Below are positions 1 to 5,012 of a stretch of DNA of 12,610 nt, in pieces (the first letter of the stretch is position 1; the number at the start of each line of letters is the position of its first letter). The DNA is from Caryophanales bacterium UBA6879 (GTDB taxonomy: Bacteria > Bacillota_I > Bacilli_A > RFN20 > CAG-288), in assembly GCA_002449135.1 (NCBI GenBank), contig DKCH01000005.1:1-12610 (forward strand), given 5' to 3'. Both the position numbers and the translations under genes were made by a program. Below the pieces are notes generated by a model that searched no databases, was not told where the DNA came from, and saw only the letters and a program-made list of their open reading frames with translations.

Positions 1-79
1 AAAAAATGACTGTCTTCATAAAAATATAAACAACATTCATTTGTTTAATTAAGATATTAAAAGCAAGTCTAACAATTGT

Positions 80-130
80 GTCTCATCCAATTAATAGAGA
101 GACTTTTAAAAAAATTTTTATATAAAAATT
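80..130. terminator. Weak AT-rich terminator-like hairpins downstream of the first gene
   Basis: An 18-base perfect AT-only palindrome (113-130) lies just past the stop of the 144-494 gene. On the minus strand it is followed by five Ts, so it may end that transcript. A second inverted repeat (GTCTC at 80-84, GAGAC at 99-103, 14-base loop) is followed by TTTT on the plus strand and could end a transcript entering from the left edge. Both are weak: one lacks G-C pairs, the other has a large loop. Confidence 0.25.
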
Positions 131-143
131 ATTAATAAGTAAA

Positions 144-494
144 TTAATAAATATAGACTCCTGTTTCTTCTACCAATGGATCTTTTTTCATTAATTCTAT
201 AGCTTGTTTTCTTTGTTCTGGTGTTTGCTTTTGATACACATCAGATGCTTTATACATTTCAATAAGTTTACTGGCTAAAACTTTTTTATTTCCTAAGACT
301 GACATATCTCCATCAAGATCGCTAAAATCTGATCCAGTTGTATTCATTGTTTCTAATGTGAATCTGAAATAGTCTCTTAATCCTTCAGCACTGCAATTTG
401 CTTTAGGTAATAAACCAGTAGGATTAGCTCCTGTTTTACCAACCTCTTTAAATTCATTAGCGTGTTTTTCTTCCATGAAATAATATAAGTACAT
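144..494 (-). CDS. Hypothetical protein, 116 residues
   Basis: I do not recognise the family. The reading frame is probably real: the ATG at 494 is preceded by a near-perfect ribosome binding site (AAAGGAGA, 501-508) with 6-base spacing, and the codon composition is AT-rich like the core genes. The product is small, soluble-looking and charged, without a signal peptide or membrane helix. It starts MYLYYFMEEKHANEF, has one cysteine (near residue 33), an acidic stretch SDLDGDMS near the middle, and ends in GVYIY. A helical, lysine- and glutamine-rich part follows at about residues 70-107. A TATAAT at 514-519 could be its -10 box, but this would leave a leader of only about 12 bases and no good -35 is seen. 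The gene stands alone, with about 800 bases of non-coding DNA upstream. It could be a lineage-specific accessory protein or a fragment of a larger enzyme. Confidence 0.6.
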   Translation of the reverse strand: MYLYYFMEEKHANEFKEVGKTGANPTGLLPKANCSAEGLRDYFRFTLETMNTTGSDFSDLDGDMSVLGNKKVLASKLIEMYKASDVYQKQTPEQRKQAIELMKKDPLVEETGVYIY

Positions 495-1019
495 TATGCT
501 TCTCCTTTCTTTAATTATAAACTAGATGTAGTTATTAATTTTATTTTTTTAAGCACTCTTTTAAAAAAATGTTATTTACAAAGTCTTTATACAAGCTAAA
601 ATGTAGTGGAATAACTGCATCTAAATTTTTAAATCTTTATAAATATTGATAAGTATTACTCTATATTCTATATAACTGATAATCATCTATAAAAATAGCA
701 GTAATTTTTTCGTAACATAAAATAATTTAAAAAATAAAATTCAAAAATACTAAAAACAATAAACTCAAAATACCTAATCAGTGATGTTCTATTTTTAATT
801 AGGAAATAAAAATATTTTACTTATTAAATTTTATTAGTAACAGTTTTAACACTTTCCTAAATTAAAAAGCTTTTTTAAAAAATTATTGCTATTTATGCAA
901 GAATTTTTAAATATATGCTTAATAAAAACTTCATCACAACTATGTATTAAGTCTACTAATAATAATTAAAACTAATTATATTCTATATATTAAAAAATAA
1001 TTTATAAGTTTTGTAAAAT
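495..1019. other. AT-rich gene-free stretch with several inverted repeats
   Basis: No credible gene is seen on either strand; short frames such as the one starting near 570 lack a ribosome binding site. The stretch holds nested inverted repeats at 523-623 (separate entry). It also holds a bulged inverted repeat (795-806 with 853-865, around TTAATTAGGAAA and TTTCCTAAATTAA) and a 7-base pair of arms CTTAATA/TATTAAG near 918-952. In DNA this AT-rich, some inverted repeats are expected by chance. Confidence 0.5.
523..623. repeat. Nested inverted repeats (possible structured RNA or MITE-like remnant)
   Basis: The outer arms at 523-536 and 610-623 (TAGATGTAGTTATT against AATAACTGCATCTA) pair over 14 bases with one exception, which is a G-U wobble if read as plus-strand RNA. 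Inside them a second, perfect 10-base inverted repeat (ATTTTTTTAA at 543-552, TTAAAAAAAT at 561-570) encloses an 8-base loop. The structure begins 29 bases upstream of the ATG at 494. I see no target-site duplication, so a mobile origin is only a guess. Confidence 0.4.
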
Positions 1020-1050
1020 AAAAAAAGTCCAACACCAAGAAGTATTAGAC
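1020..1050 (-). terminator. Rho-independent terminator, minus strand
   Basis: On the minus strand, GTCTAATAC and GTGTTGGAC form a 9-base stem with two G-U wobbles and a 6-base loop (TTCTTG), followed by seven Ts and then ATTTT. The pairing is better as minus-strand RNA than as plus-strand RNA, where the wobbles become C-A mismatches. It is placed to end transcripts of the cluster that finishes at 1316, although 265 bases separate them. Confidence 0.7.
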
Positions 1051-1089
1051 ATGTTTTTTATATTGGGTCTGATTACCAATATTGATACA

Positions 1090-1166
1090 TTGCATACCCT
1101 AAACAATGAAATTTTGCATACCCTTAATTTAAAAGTGCGTACCCTTAGAGTGAATTTGCATACCCC
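1090..1166. repeat. Four direct copies of TTGCATACCCT at 21-24 base spacing
   Basis: Copies start at 1090 (TTGCATACCCT), 1114 (identical), 1135 (GTGCGTACCCT) and 1156 (TTGCATACCCC). The steps are 24, 21 and 21 bases, close to two DNA helix turns, which suggests sites for a protein binding along one face. On the minus strand the array reads GGGTATGCAA and is preceded by TGTTAAAC at 1178-1171. Terminal TG plus several internal repeats is the layout of IS21-family transposon ends, but no transposase gene is nearby. It could equally be an operator array. Confidence 0.65.
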
Positions 1167-1315
1167 AATAGTTTAACATAAAAGCATTTGGAAATAATTG
1201 CGCTCTATGGACATTAGTGTTCATTTTTAATCAGTTCTCTTAATCGTCTCAAGCCCAGTTTTATCACCTAACTCTACTGATTTTCATAACGTTATTTTCA
1301 ATTTTTTTCTGTTCG
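1167..1315. other. Short non-coding stretch between the repeat array and the island
   Basis: No gene is seen. The only structure noted is a perfect 10-base palindrome, ATAACGTTAT, at 1286-1295, about 20 bases past the stop of the 1316-1765 gene. It lacks a following T-run in either direction and so is not an obvious terminator. Confidence 0.4.
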
Positions 1316-1765
1316 TTAGCTTACAAATTTTCTGATAATCGTACCCAATTCTTCATTTGTTAACATTGCAGAAATTTCGATTGCCCTTTGAAAATCGTCC
1401 TTCACATACCCCTTTCGTGGTGTTGCGATCCATTTTTCGATTCTTAATTTATTTTCATATTGAGTGACATTTACCGATTGGAAATGGTTTGAAAAACTGC
1501 AAAAGCCTTTGTATTTCGTTTTTTTCCAAAATTCATTTAAATCGCTACTTTCAATGTCGGCTTCCGAAGCGTTTGCCGCAATTTCTATTCCATTTTTGAT
1601 TGCGGCGCCCAATTCCTCGTCGGATGTCCCGGGCAGCAAGGTTATAGTTGGATCGATTGCGATTCGGCACCTCATATTTTGCTCTACCGCATAGGGCACG
1701 ATCATATACCCATACGACGGGTTATGATACACCACCGTTAGACTAGTTGTTTTTCGTTGTGCCAT
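1316..1765 (-). CDS. Small protein resembling contact-dependent inhibition immunity proteins (CdiI type)
   Basis: Product of 149 residues. The start at 1765 (MAQRKTT) is chosen because GAGGAAAG lies at 1770-1777 and the frame then begins after the stop of the preceding gene; the longer frame from 1870 would overlap that gene. Residues about 10-45 look like beta strands with a YGYMIVPYA segment. They are followed by IAIDPTITLLPGTSDEELGAAI, a middle part with SFSNHFQSVNV and a GYVKDDF segment, and a closing TNEELGTIIRKF helix. From memory, the doubled EELG helix pattern around a short beta region resembles small proteins annotated as contact-dependent growth inhibition immunity proteins. These bind and neutralise a specific toxin domain in the cytoplasm. 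No signal peptide or membrane helix is seen. It is the last gene of the cluster and its base composition is richer in G and C than the core genes. The family call is tentative and no matching toxin is visible. Confidence 0.6.
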   Translation of the reverse strand: MAQRKTTSLTVVYHNPSYGYMIVPYAVEQNMRCRIAIDPTITLLPGTSDEELGAAIKNGIEIAANASEADIESSDLNEFWKKTKYKGFCSFSNHFQSVNVTQYENKLRIEKWIATPRKGYVKDDFQRAIEISAMLTNEELGTIIRKFVS

Positions 1766-1799
1766 ACATCTTTCCTCATTCCTTATATGCCTCCGAAGA

Positions 1800-2093
1800 C
1801 TATATTTCAATATGCTCAACGCCGTCGCAAGAAGAACGCCTGTACACCGCGATTTCGCTTCGATTTGCACTTATCGATTCCGCTCCCGTTAAGGCACAAA
1901 TGGCGTTCAAAATCGTTTCTGAATCTATTTTTGATTTGGTTGGTAAGGCTATCTTAACAAGCTCGTAGCGGTCGAGGGCGATCGATATATCGATAATTTC
2001 CTTGGCTCCGATGTGGCTGTCGCTTAATTTGATTGTCGGCCTCGCTTGCTCCGCCAAAGCGCGAAGTTTTCTTCTTTGGAATTCATTAATCAT
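1800..2093 (-). CDS. YhbY-like RNA-binding protein (CRM domain), divergent
   Basis: Product of 97 residues, the usual length for the bacterial YhbY/CRS1-YhbY family, whose members bind RNA and associate with pre-50S ribosomal particles. It can be aligned by eye over its length with E. coli YhbY almost without gaps. The shared parts are the N-terminal QRRKLRALAEQARPTIKL, the central ALDRYELVKIAL (family: ALEHHELIKVKI), LTGAESI and the final IAVYRR (family: LVLYRP). The GxxG loop that contacts RNA in the family is replaced by SDSH at residues 24-27, so RNA binding may be altered. GAGAGG (2101-2106) precedes the ATG at 2093, and the stop of the upstream gene is 1 base away, so translation is probably coupled. 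The location among accessory genes, not beside ribosome or GTPase genes, suggests a specialised paralogue. I am fairly sure of the fold and unsure of the function. Confidence 0.75.
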   Translation of the reverse strand: MINEFQRRKLRALAEQARPTIKLSDSHIGAKEIIDISIALDRYELVKIALPTKSKIDSETILNAICALTGAESISANRSEIAVYRRSSCDGVEHIEI

Positions 2094-2094
2094 G

Positions 2095-3687
2095 TTAAGC
2101 CTCTCTTTTCACCATTTCGGAATAGACCCTTTTGATGGCCTCTAGACCAGCTGACTCGCCATTCTCCACGGCTTTGCCAAACATCTCGATCGCCTTCTTG
2201 TAATTTTTCCTCACGCCGTATCCGTTCTCATAGCATATTCCAAGGTTATAAAAACCAAGGCTAGATTTATATTTGTATGCAGCAGTCTTAAAACACTTAA
2301 CCGCTTCTCTTTTATCTTCTTTTACGCCGTTGCCTTGCAGATAGCAAAGCCCGATATTGATAATCGCCTCGTTCTCTCCCCAATTGTACGCATTGGTAAA
2401 TAACTTGAACGCTTTTTTATACGCCGTTTGGGTTTTGAGGGTGTAATAGTAATAAAGCCCCATTTGCAGACACGCCGACGGGTTTTCGCCCTTGACGCTC
2501 TTTTTCAGCCAATGAAGTGCCGTTTCCCTATCGGCGGTCACGCCGTAGTACCCGCACGCATACGCCATACCGAGATTATATTGTGCGGCGGCGTTGCCGA
2601 GTTTCGCGGCTCGTTTGAAAAGTTTAAGGGCGGTTTTCTCGTCCTTTTCGAGTCCAAGTTCGTCGCCGAGATACGCTTCTGCCATTCTTTCGATTGCGTC
2701 CGGAAAATCCATTTCCATAGCCGCCTGATAGTACCGTAAAGCGTTTTCATAATCTTTCTTTTGCTCTTCGCAAATCGTTGCAATCGCCCAATAAACGGCG
2801 GCATCATTCAAATCGCACTGCGCAAAGCAATCGAGCGCATCGTCGTATTTGCCTTTATTGTAATAATAATATCCTAAATCGAGAAGAGCGTCGTCTTGTC
2901 CAAGTGCCGCCGCTTTTTTAAGATAATAAATATATGCCTTTTTGTCGGGTTCTACCTTATACATACCCGTTTCGCGAACTCTTGCGTACATATAAAGGCT
3001 TTCGGGATCGTTGTGGTGAACGCCGTCCAAAAGATATTTCAAACCTTTTTTGTAGTCGTGCGGAACAAACCTGTCATTGAGATAGACGTAAGCCAAATCG
3101 AAATTAAGCGAGTATTCGCCGAGGCTCAATCCTTTTTCGTACCACTCTATGGCTTTGGGAACGTCTTTCAGTTCCTCGTTGTTTAAGTATATGAAGCCTA
3201 TCTTTTTTGCAACCTCTATATCTCCGAGGTAAAAAGCACGCTCGTAGTATTTCAGCGCGTTTTTAACGTTTTCAATCTCGGAATCTTCAATCGGAGTATT
3301 GAAATAATACAATTCACCGAGAGATCTTGCCGCTGCCGCGACGCCCAAATCGGAGGCTTTGGCGTAACACTCGATTGCTTTTTGAATATCGATTTTTACA
3401 TAACCGGTTTCATAGCAAAATCCGAGACGGGCAAAACACTCCGCTTCGCCTTTGTTTGCGCCCTCCGTATAAGTGTCGAACGCTTTTTTGTATTGAGAGC
3501 GGTAGCCCCAAGTGTCGCCAAGAACAGTATATGCCAAAACGCCGTTGTTGACGGCTTTTTGATAGTACGTCGTTGCGGTTCTGAAATCGCCGTCATCGGA
3601 ATATAAATTGCCGATAGAAACGTAGTACTTCGGCTTTTTTACGGCGAGCCTCTCGTATTTTTTTATTTTATCGCTATTTGTGCTCAT
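2095..3687 (-). CDS. Sel1-like/TPR repeat protein
   Basis: Product of 530 residues built almost wholly of Sel1-like repeats: helix-turn-helix units of about 35-37 residues with the pattern ALxxLGxxYxxG...D..KAxxxYxKAAxLG. I count about twelve units, from residue 15 to the end. Clear examples are YNLGMAYACGYYGVTADRET, INIGLCYLQGNGVKEDKREA and YNLGICYENGYGVRKNYKKA. Such solenoids bind other proteins and act as adaptors; no catalytic domain, signal peptide or membrane helix is present. The start at 3687 (MSTNSDKIKKYERL) is chosen because AGGAGA lies 5 bases upstream; the frame is open back to 3747, but that would overlap the preceding gene. Base use changes sharply here: GC-rich codons (GCG, GCC, CGC) are frequent, unlike the AT-rich core and the gene before it, which suggests transfer. 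Sel1 proteins are often found in polymorphic toxin and secretion loci, which fits the neighbours. The partner is unknown. Confidence 0.88.
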   Translation of the reverse strand: MSTNSDKIKKYERLAVKKPKYYVSIGNLYSDDGDFRTATTYYQKAVNNGVLAYTVLGDTWGYRSQYKKAFDTYTEGANKGEAECFARLGFCYETGYVKIDIQKAIECYAKASDLGVAAAARSLGELYYFNTPIEDSEIENVKNALKYYERAFYLGDIEVAKKIGFIYLNNEELKDVPKAIEWYEKGLSLGEYSLNFDLAYVYLNDRFVPHDYKKGLKYLLDGVHHNDPESLYMYARVRETGMYKVEPDKKAYIYYLKKAAALGQDDALLDLGYYYYNKGKYDDALDCFAQCDLNDAAVYWAIATICEEQKKDYENALRYYQAAMEMDFPDAIERMAEAYLGDELGLEKDEKTALKLFKRAAKLGNAAAQYNLGMAYACGYYGVTADRETALHWLKKSVKGENPSACLQMGLYYYYTLKTQTAYKKAFKLFTNAYNWGENEAIINIGLCYLQGNGVKEDKREAVKCFKTAAYKYKSSLGFYNLGICYENGYGVRKNYKKAIEMFGKAVENGESAGLEAIKRVYSEMVKREA

Positions 3688-3700
3688 ATTGTCTCCTATT

Positions 3701-4369
3701 TTATAACGTCGCAAACGGTTTGGACGATATAAGTTTGTAATCGTCATCGTGCGTATAGAATTGTTCCATAAGCCAATAAATGCTGTTGTTGCCCTTTCTT
3801 AATTTCTTGCTGAGTAGTTCCCTAGTTATTGGCATCGCTTGGAATATGCTTATGTATTTATGCTTGGAAATAAGGCACTTAACTATGCTTGGCGACTTAA
3901 ATATCTCTAGTAGTAATAGCACAATCCCACAATATTTTCCTTTGATTTGCATATCAATTGTGTCGGAAATCGTAATATTTTCTTTTGCGTTAAAAGCGTA
4001 TTCAGCAGTTGCCCAGAGTAATGAATTTAATGATAACCATTCTACTTTTTCTTGGCTTATTTCAACTTCTGGATCAACAAGCATCATGTATTCGTTTCGT
4101 TGGTTTGCCTTTCTTCCCCAGCCGATATCACGCTCAGGCATTAGGTAGTCGCTAGCACCAATTGCACATAATTTCCAAAAAGGCATATCCTTTGAGGGTT
4201 TAAATACAAGAGTAGTAATTGGCTTTGTTTCATCCGATAGAACATTCTTCTTAAGTCTCAAGCAAAAAATAGGTTCTTGCTTAAAAGCGTTAATATAATG
4301 GCCATATAATTTTTGATGTTTCTTATTGCTTGCTTTAAAGGCTTTTTCTTTTTCATCTAAATCTGGCAA
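3701..4369 (-). CDS. SUFU (suppressor of fused) domain protein, probable immunity protein
   Basis: Product of 222 residues from a TTG start at 4369 (reads PDLDEKEKAFKASNKKHQ after the initiator). The frame is open to an ATG at 4540, but AAGGGAG (4378-4384) sits 8 bases before the TTG. An extended -10 promoter (4436-4444) lies inside the extra N-terminal part, which is also hydrophobic and cysteine-rich, unlike the rest. The body matches the bacterial SUFU pattern from memory: a TTLVFKPSKDMPFW strand, LCAIGASDYLMPE, then QRNEYMMLVDPEV, a helix around WLSLNSLLWATAEYAF, and a C-terminal FQAMPITRELLSKKLRKGNNSIYWL. In bacteria this domain is known mainly as an immunity protein of polymorphic toxin systems, acting in the cytoplasm. 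It is the first gene of the four-gene cluster, 13 bases before the Sel1 gene, yet more AT-rich than its partners, so the cluster is a mosaic. No cognate toxin is visible. Confidence 0.75.
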   Translation of the reverse strand: MPDLDEKEKAFKASNKKHQKLYGHYINAFKQEPIFCLRLKKNVLSDETKPITTLVFKPSKDMPFWKLCAIGASDYLMPERDIGWGRKANQRNEYMMLVDPEVEISQEKVEWLSLNSLLWATAEYAFNAKENITISDTIDMQIKGKYCGIVLLLLEIFKSPSIVKCLISKHKYISIFQAMPITRELLSKKLRKGNNSIYWLMEQFYTHDDDYKLISSKPFATL

Positions 4370-4435
4370 AACAATCACTCCCTTCAAGAAAGCTGCATAA
4401 GAGAATTTGTTTATTCTATTCAATCTTCCAAAACA

Positions 4436-4444
4436 ATTATAACA
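4436..4444 (-). promoter_or_regulatory. Extended -10 promoter of the SUFU-Sel1-YhbY-CdiI cluster
   Basis: On the minus strand the sequence TGTTATAAT gives a perfect TATAAT (4441-4436) with the TGn extension. The -35 region 17 bases upstream (TCCGAT) is poor, which is common with extended -10 sites. Transcription would start near 4429, leaving about 60 bases of leader before the TTG at 4369. Confidence 0.6.
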
Positions 4445-4487
4445 TGATAAGTGTAGAAATCGGAACGCAAGAAGCAAAAAGCATCCA

Positions 4488-4516
4488 CTAATTAAGCAAC
4501 TACTATCCTTAATTAG
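4488..4516. promoter_or_regulatory. Inverted repeat CTAATTAAG/CTTAATTAG upstream of the cluster promoter
   Basis: Perfect 9-base arms at 4488-4496 and 4508-4516 are separated by 11 bases. The arm centres are 20 bases apart, about two helix turns, as for a dimeric regulator. It lies about 45-80 bases upstream of the -10 box at 4436, between that promoter and the 20-base repeats. No T-run follows, so it is not a terminator. The operator role is inferred from position alone. Confidence 0.4.
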
Positions 4517-4520
4517 CAAA

Positions 4521-4600
4521 TCGTTCAATCGTTGGAGCAAACGTTCAATAGTTCCTATAATCGTTCATTTGTTAGGGTAATCGTTCAATCATTCACGTTT
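4521..4600. repeat. Four tandem direct repeats with exact 20-base period (iteron-like)
   Basis: The units begin at 4521, 4541, 4561 and 4581. They share CGTTCAAT (third copy CGTTCATT) and, in the first three, a GTT at the same offset and AA at the unit end; the variable bases between are unrelated. On the minus strand the unit reads ATTGAACGATT. An exact 20-base step with a conserved core and diverged linker indicates protein binding sites rather than recent duplication. Candidates are an operator array for the cluster, transposon-end sites, or plasmid-type iterons. Confidence 0.7.
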
Positions 4601-4620
4601 AAAATCTATAAATCTTTATA

Positions 4621-4644
4621 TAAAAAGAGCTACAAAAGCTCCTT
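4621..4644 (-). terminator. Second rho-independent terminator downstream of the tRNA genes
   Basis: On the minus strand AAGGAGCT and AGCTCTTT form a stem of up to 8 pairs (one G-U, core GAGCT/AGCTC) with a 5-base loop TTTGT, running into TTTTTATAT. It lies beyond the terminator at 4713-4745, so it either backs it up or ends a decayed RNA gene between the two. Confidence 0.6.
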
Positions 4645-4657
4645 GAATCGTTTTCTG

Positions 4658-4708
4658 GCACATCAAAGTTCGCGAGTTCGAACCAATGGTAGAAATTGAA
4701 CCTACGTA
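4658..4708 (-). other. tRNA T-arm-like and 3'-end-like fragments
   Basis: On the minus strand, GTAGGTTCAATTTCTAC (near 4705-4689) folds like a T arm. Beyond it, GGTTCGAACTCGCG (near 4684-4671) contains a TTCGAAC T-loop followed by a 3' half-stem, and TGCCA follows at 4660-4656. The 5' half-stem for TCGCG is missing and no complete tRNA can be folded. The segment lies between two terminators just past tRNA-Glu, so it may be debris of tRNA genes rearranged by insertion or recombination. Confidence 0.35.
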
Positions 4709-4712
4709 AAAA

Positions 4713-4745
4713 CAAAAAAAGTTCAATACATTTTACTGTATCAAA
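4713..4745 (-). terminator. Terminator of the tRNA-Asn/tRNA-Glu transcript
   Basis: On the minus strand TTTGATACA and TGTATTGAA form a 9-base stem with two G-U wobbles and a GTAAAA loop, followed by C and then TTTTTTTGTTTTT. It starts 16 bases after the CCA end of tRNA-Glu. Confidence 0.65.
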
Positions 4746-4760
4746 CTAATTCATTCTTAA

Positions 4761-4837
4761 TGGTGACCTATACGGGATTCGAACCCATGAATGCATGCGT
4801 GAAAGGCATGTGAGTTAAGCCGCTTCTCCAATAGGCC
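4761..4837 (-). tRNA. tRNA-Glu (UUC)
   Basis: The acceptor arms GGCCTAT and ATAGGTC pair (one G-U) and are followed by discriminator A and an encoded CCA. The anticodon stem is CATGC/GCATG with loop CTTTCAC, giving anticodon TTC (plus strand 4801-4803), which reads glutamate codons GAA/GAG. The T arm has ATGGG-TTCGAAT-CCCGT and the variable loop has 5 bases. It lies 11 bases after tRNA-Asn in the same transcript. Its CCA end is the one nearest to the accessory island. Confidence 0.95.
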
Positions 4838-4848
4838 ATATATACGCA

Positions 4849-4923
4849 TGGCGCTCAGTGTAGGGCTCGAACCTACAACCGATCGGTTAACAGCCGATAG
4901 CTCTACCATTGAGCTAACTGAGC
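4849..4923 (-). tRNA. tRNA-Asn (GUU)
   Basis: The acceptor arms GCTCAGT and ACTGAGC pair perfectly, followed by discriminator G and an encoded CCA. The anticodon stem ATCGG/CCGAT encloses CTGTTAA, giving anticodon GTT for asparagine. The D arm (AGCTCAATGGTAGAGC) and T arm (TGTAGGTTCGAGCCCTACA) are standard. It is the first gene of the two-tRNA transcript. Confidence 0.96.
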
Positions 4924-4941
4924 AACTTAATGCGCTTAAAT

Positions 4942-4970
4942 ATAGTAGCAAATAGAATTTTAAAATGCAA
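4942..4970 (-). promoter_or_regulatory. Promoter of the tRNA-Asn/tRNA-Glu operon
   Basis: On the minus strand a TTGCAT -35 box (4970-4965) is separated by exactly 17 bases from a TACTAT -10 box (4947-4942), which carries the TGn extension (TGC). Transcription would start near 4935, about 12 bases before the tRNA-Asn 5' end. Confidence 0.75.
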
Positions 4971-4982
4971 TATAATTTATCG

Positions 4983-5008
4983 AAAATTTTTAATAAATTT
5001 ACTAAAAA
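4983..5008 (-). terminator. Possible weak terminator after comEC
   Basis: On the minus strand TTTTTAGTAAA and TTTATTAAAAA form a near-perfect palindrome (one G-U) just after the comEC stop, followed by TTTT. It is made only of A-T pairs plus one G-U and has almost no loop, so it may be inefficient. Confidence 0.3.
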
Positions 5009-5012
5009 TGAG

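Noticed and set aside
1090..1166. CRISPR array
   Set aside because: The repeats are only 11 bases with 10-13 base gaps, too short for repeats and spacers, and no cas gene is near; the same holds for 4521-4600.
1766..1870. N-terminal extension of the CdiI-like gene back to 1870
   Set aside because: It would overlap the YhbY-like gene by about 70 bases; a good ribosome binding site supports the start at 1765.
1464..1968. Plus-strand open frames opposite the CdiI-like and YhbY-like genes
   Set aside because: They lie antisense to better-supported genes and show no family features.
2428..3606. Several plus-strand and alternate-frame open frames inside the Sel1 gene
   Set aside because: They are by-products of its GC-rich codons; none has a good binding site or recognisable domain.
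3688..3747. 20-residue extension of the Sel1 gene to 3747
   Set aside because: It overlaps the SUFU gene, and AGGAGA directly precedes the ATG at 3687.
1051..4760. Attachment-site direct repeats flanking the island
   Set aside because: I compared by eye the tRNA-Glu 3' end and the 4645-4710 fragments with the left flank and found no matching repeat; no integrase gene is present.
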